From Polyangium spumosum (GTDB taxonomy: Bacteria; Myxococcota_A; Polyangia; Polyangiales; Polyangiaceae): DNA of 64,000 nt. The position numbers and the translations under genes were made by a program. Shown here piece after piece: positions 63,864 through 64,000 of this stretch. A model generated the notes under the pieces. That model made no database searches. It was given only the letters and a program-made list of their open reading frames with translations, and was not told where the DNA came from. The stretch spans positions 310,001 to 374,000 of the forward strand of contig NZ_WJIE01000001.1 of the NCBI RefSeq assembly GCF_009649845.1, given 5' to 3'. The stretch's first letter is position 1, and each line of letters begins with the position of its first letter.

Positions 63864-64000
63864 GTGCGCCTCCCGTCGATCGACGAGCGCCCACGGTGCC
63901 CGACCTCGGGCCCCTCCGTCAACCGCCGCCCGGGCGGTCGTCGGGATGCGAGCCACGCCTCGCGAGCACCTACCTATCGGTCTTCGCGCGGGGCGCATGG

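Overview
The window looks like a myxobacterial chromosome segment, most likely from the Polyangiales (Polyangium/Sorangium relatives). The evidence is very high GC, dense genes with many ATGA/GTGA/TGATG overlaps, many lipoproteins with proline- or Asp-Ala-rich linkers, a MYXO-CTERM-like anchor, DUF4388, two eukaryote-like Ser/Thr kinases, a sigma-54 activator and a dedicated chemosensory operon. I see no prophage, insertion sequence, CRISPR array or rRNA operon. All calls come from reading the sequence; no database search was run.

Layout, left to right. 1-7.7 kb: start of a DEAD-box helicase (cut by the window edge) behind a small membrane protein and a TPR protein, an L,D-transpeptidase lipoprotein, and three uncharacterised proteins. 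7.7-13 kb: two secreted lipoproteins, one a 1391-residue fusion. 13.1-18.4 kb: a leftward seven-gene housekeeping run (DUF507, zinc ribbon, sugar-nucleotide epimerase, yicC, gmk, mtnP, PfkB kinase). 18.6-24.3 kb: a Crp/Fnr regulator, a RelA/SpoT-like protein preceded by a 59-codon membrane protein, a lipoprotein cytochrome c, an OmpA-type lipoprotein and another lipoprotein. 24.6-31.7 kb: dnaE, a MoxR ATPase with a coupled helical partner, and a DUF4388 protein. 31.8-41.2 kb: an NtrC-type regulator divergent from bamD, then greA, a sulfatase-fold/HEAT membrane protein, a YfgM-like protein and bamB. 41.7-46.6 kb: GNAT acetyltransferase, low-complexity protein, Ser/Thr kinase and Cys-rich lipoprotein. 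46.7-50.2 kb: a three-gene, fully overlapping amide-ligase operon (two ATP-grasp proteins and a GCS2-type ligase). 50.3-50.6 kb: tRNA-Val and tRNA-Asp, each with a promoter candidate. 50.7-53.5 kb: lipoprotein, exonuclease III and an uncharacterised protein. 53.6-63.9 kb: a leftward chemosensory operon (FIST sensor, soluble MCP, CheW, CheR-TPR, CheW-like, CheA-REC, REC-REC-CheB) ending in a Ser/Thr kinase fused to a receiver that lacks its phosphoacceptor Asp.

The two most interesting signals are: (1) the amide-ligase operon, which looks like a compact pathway for an unknown peptide-like metabolite or modification; and (2) a dispersed intergenic element of about 100 bp with four consecutive hairpins, present four times, always between convergent genes, with compensatory changes in the stems and a constant G[AG]ACA loop. 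A 21-bp tandem array beside one copy, a RelA/SpoT-like protein of unknown activity and several catalytically degenerate domains are also worth attention.
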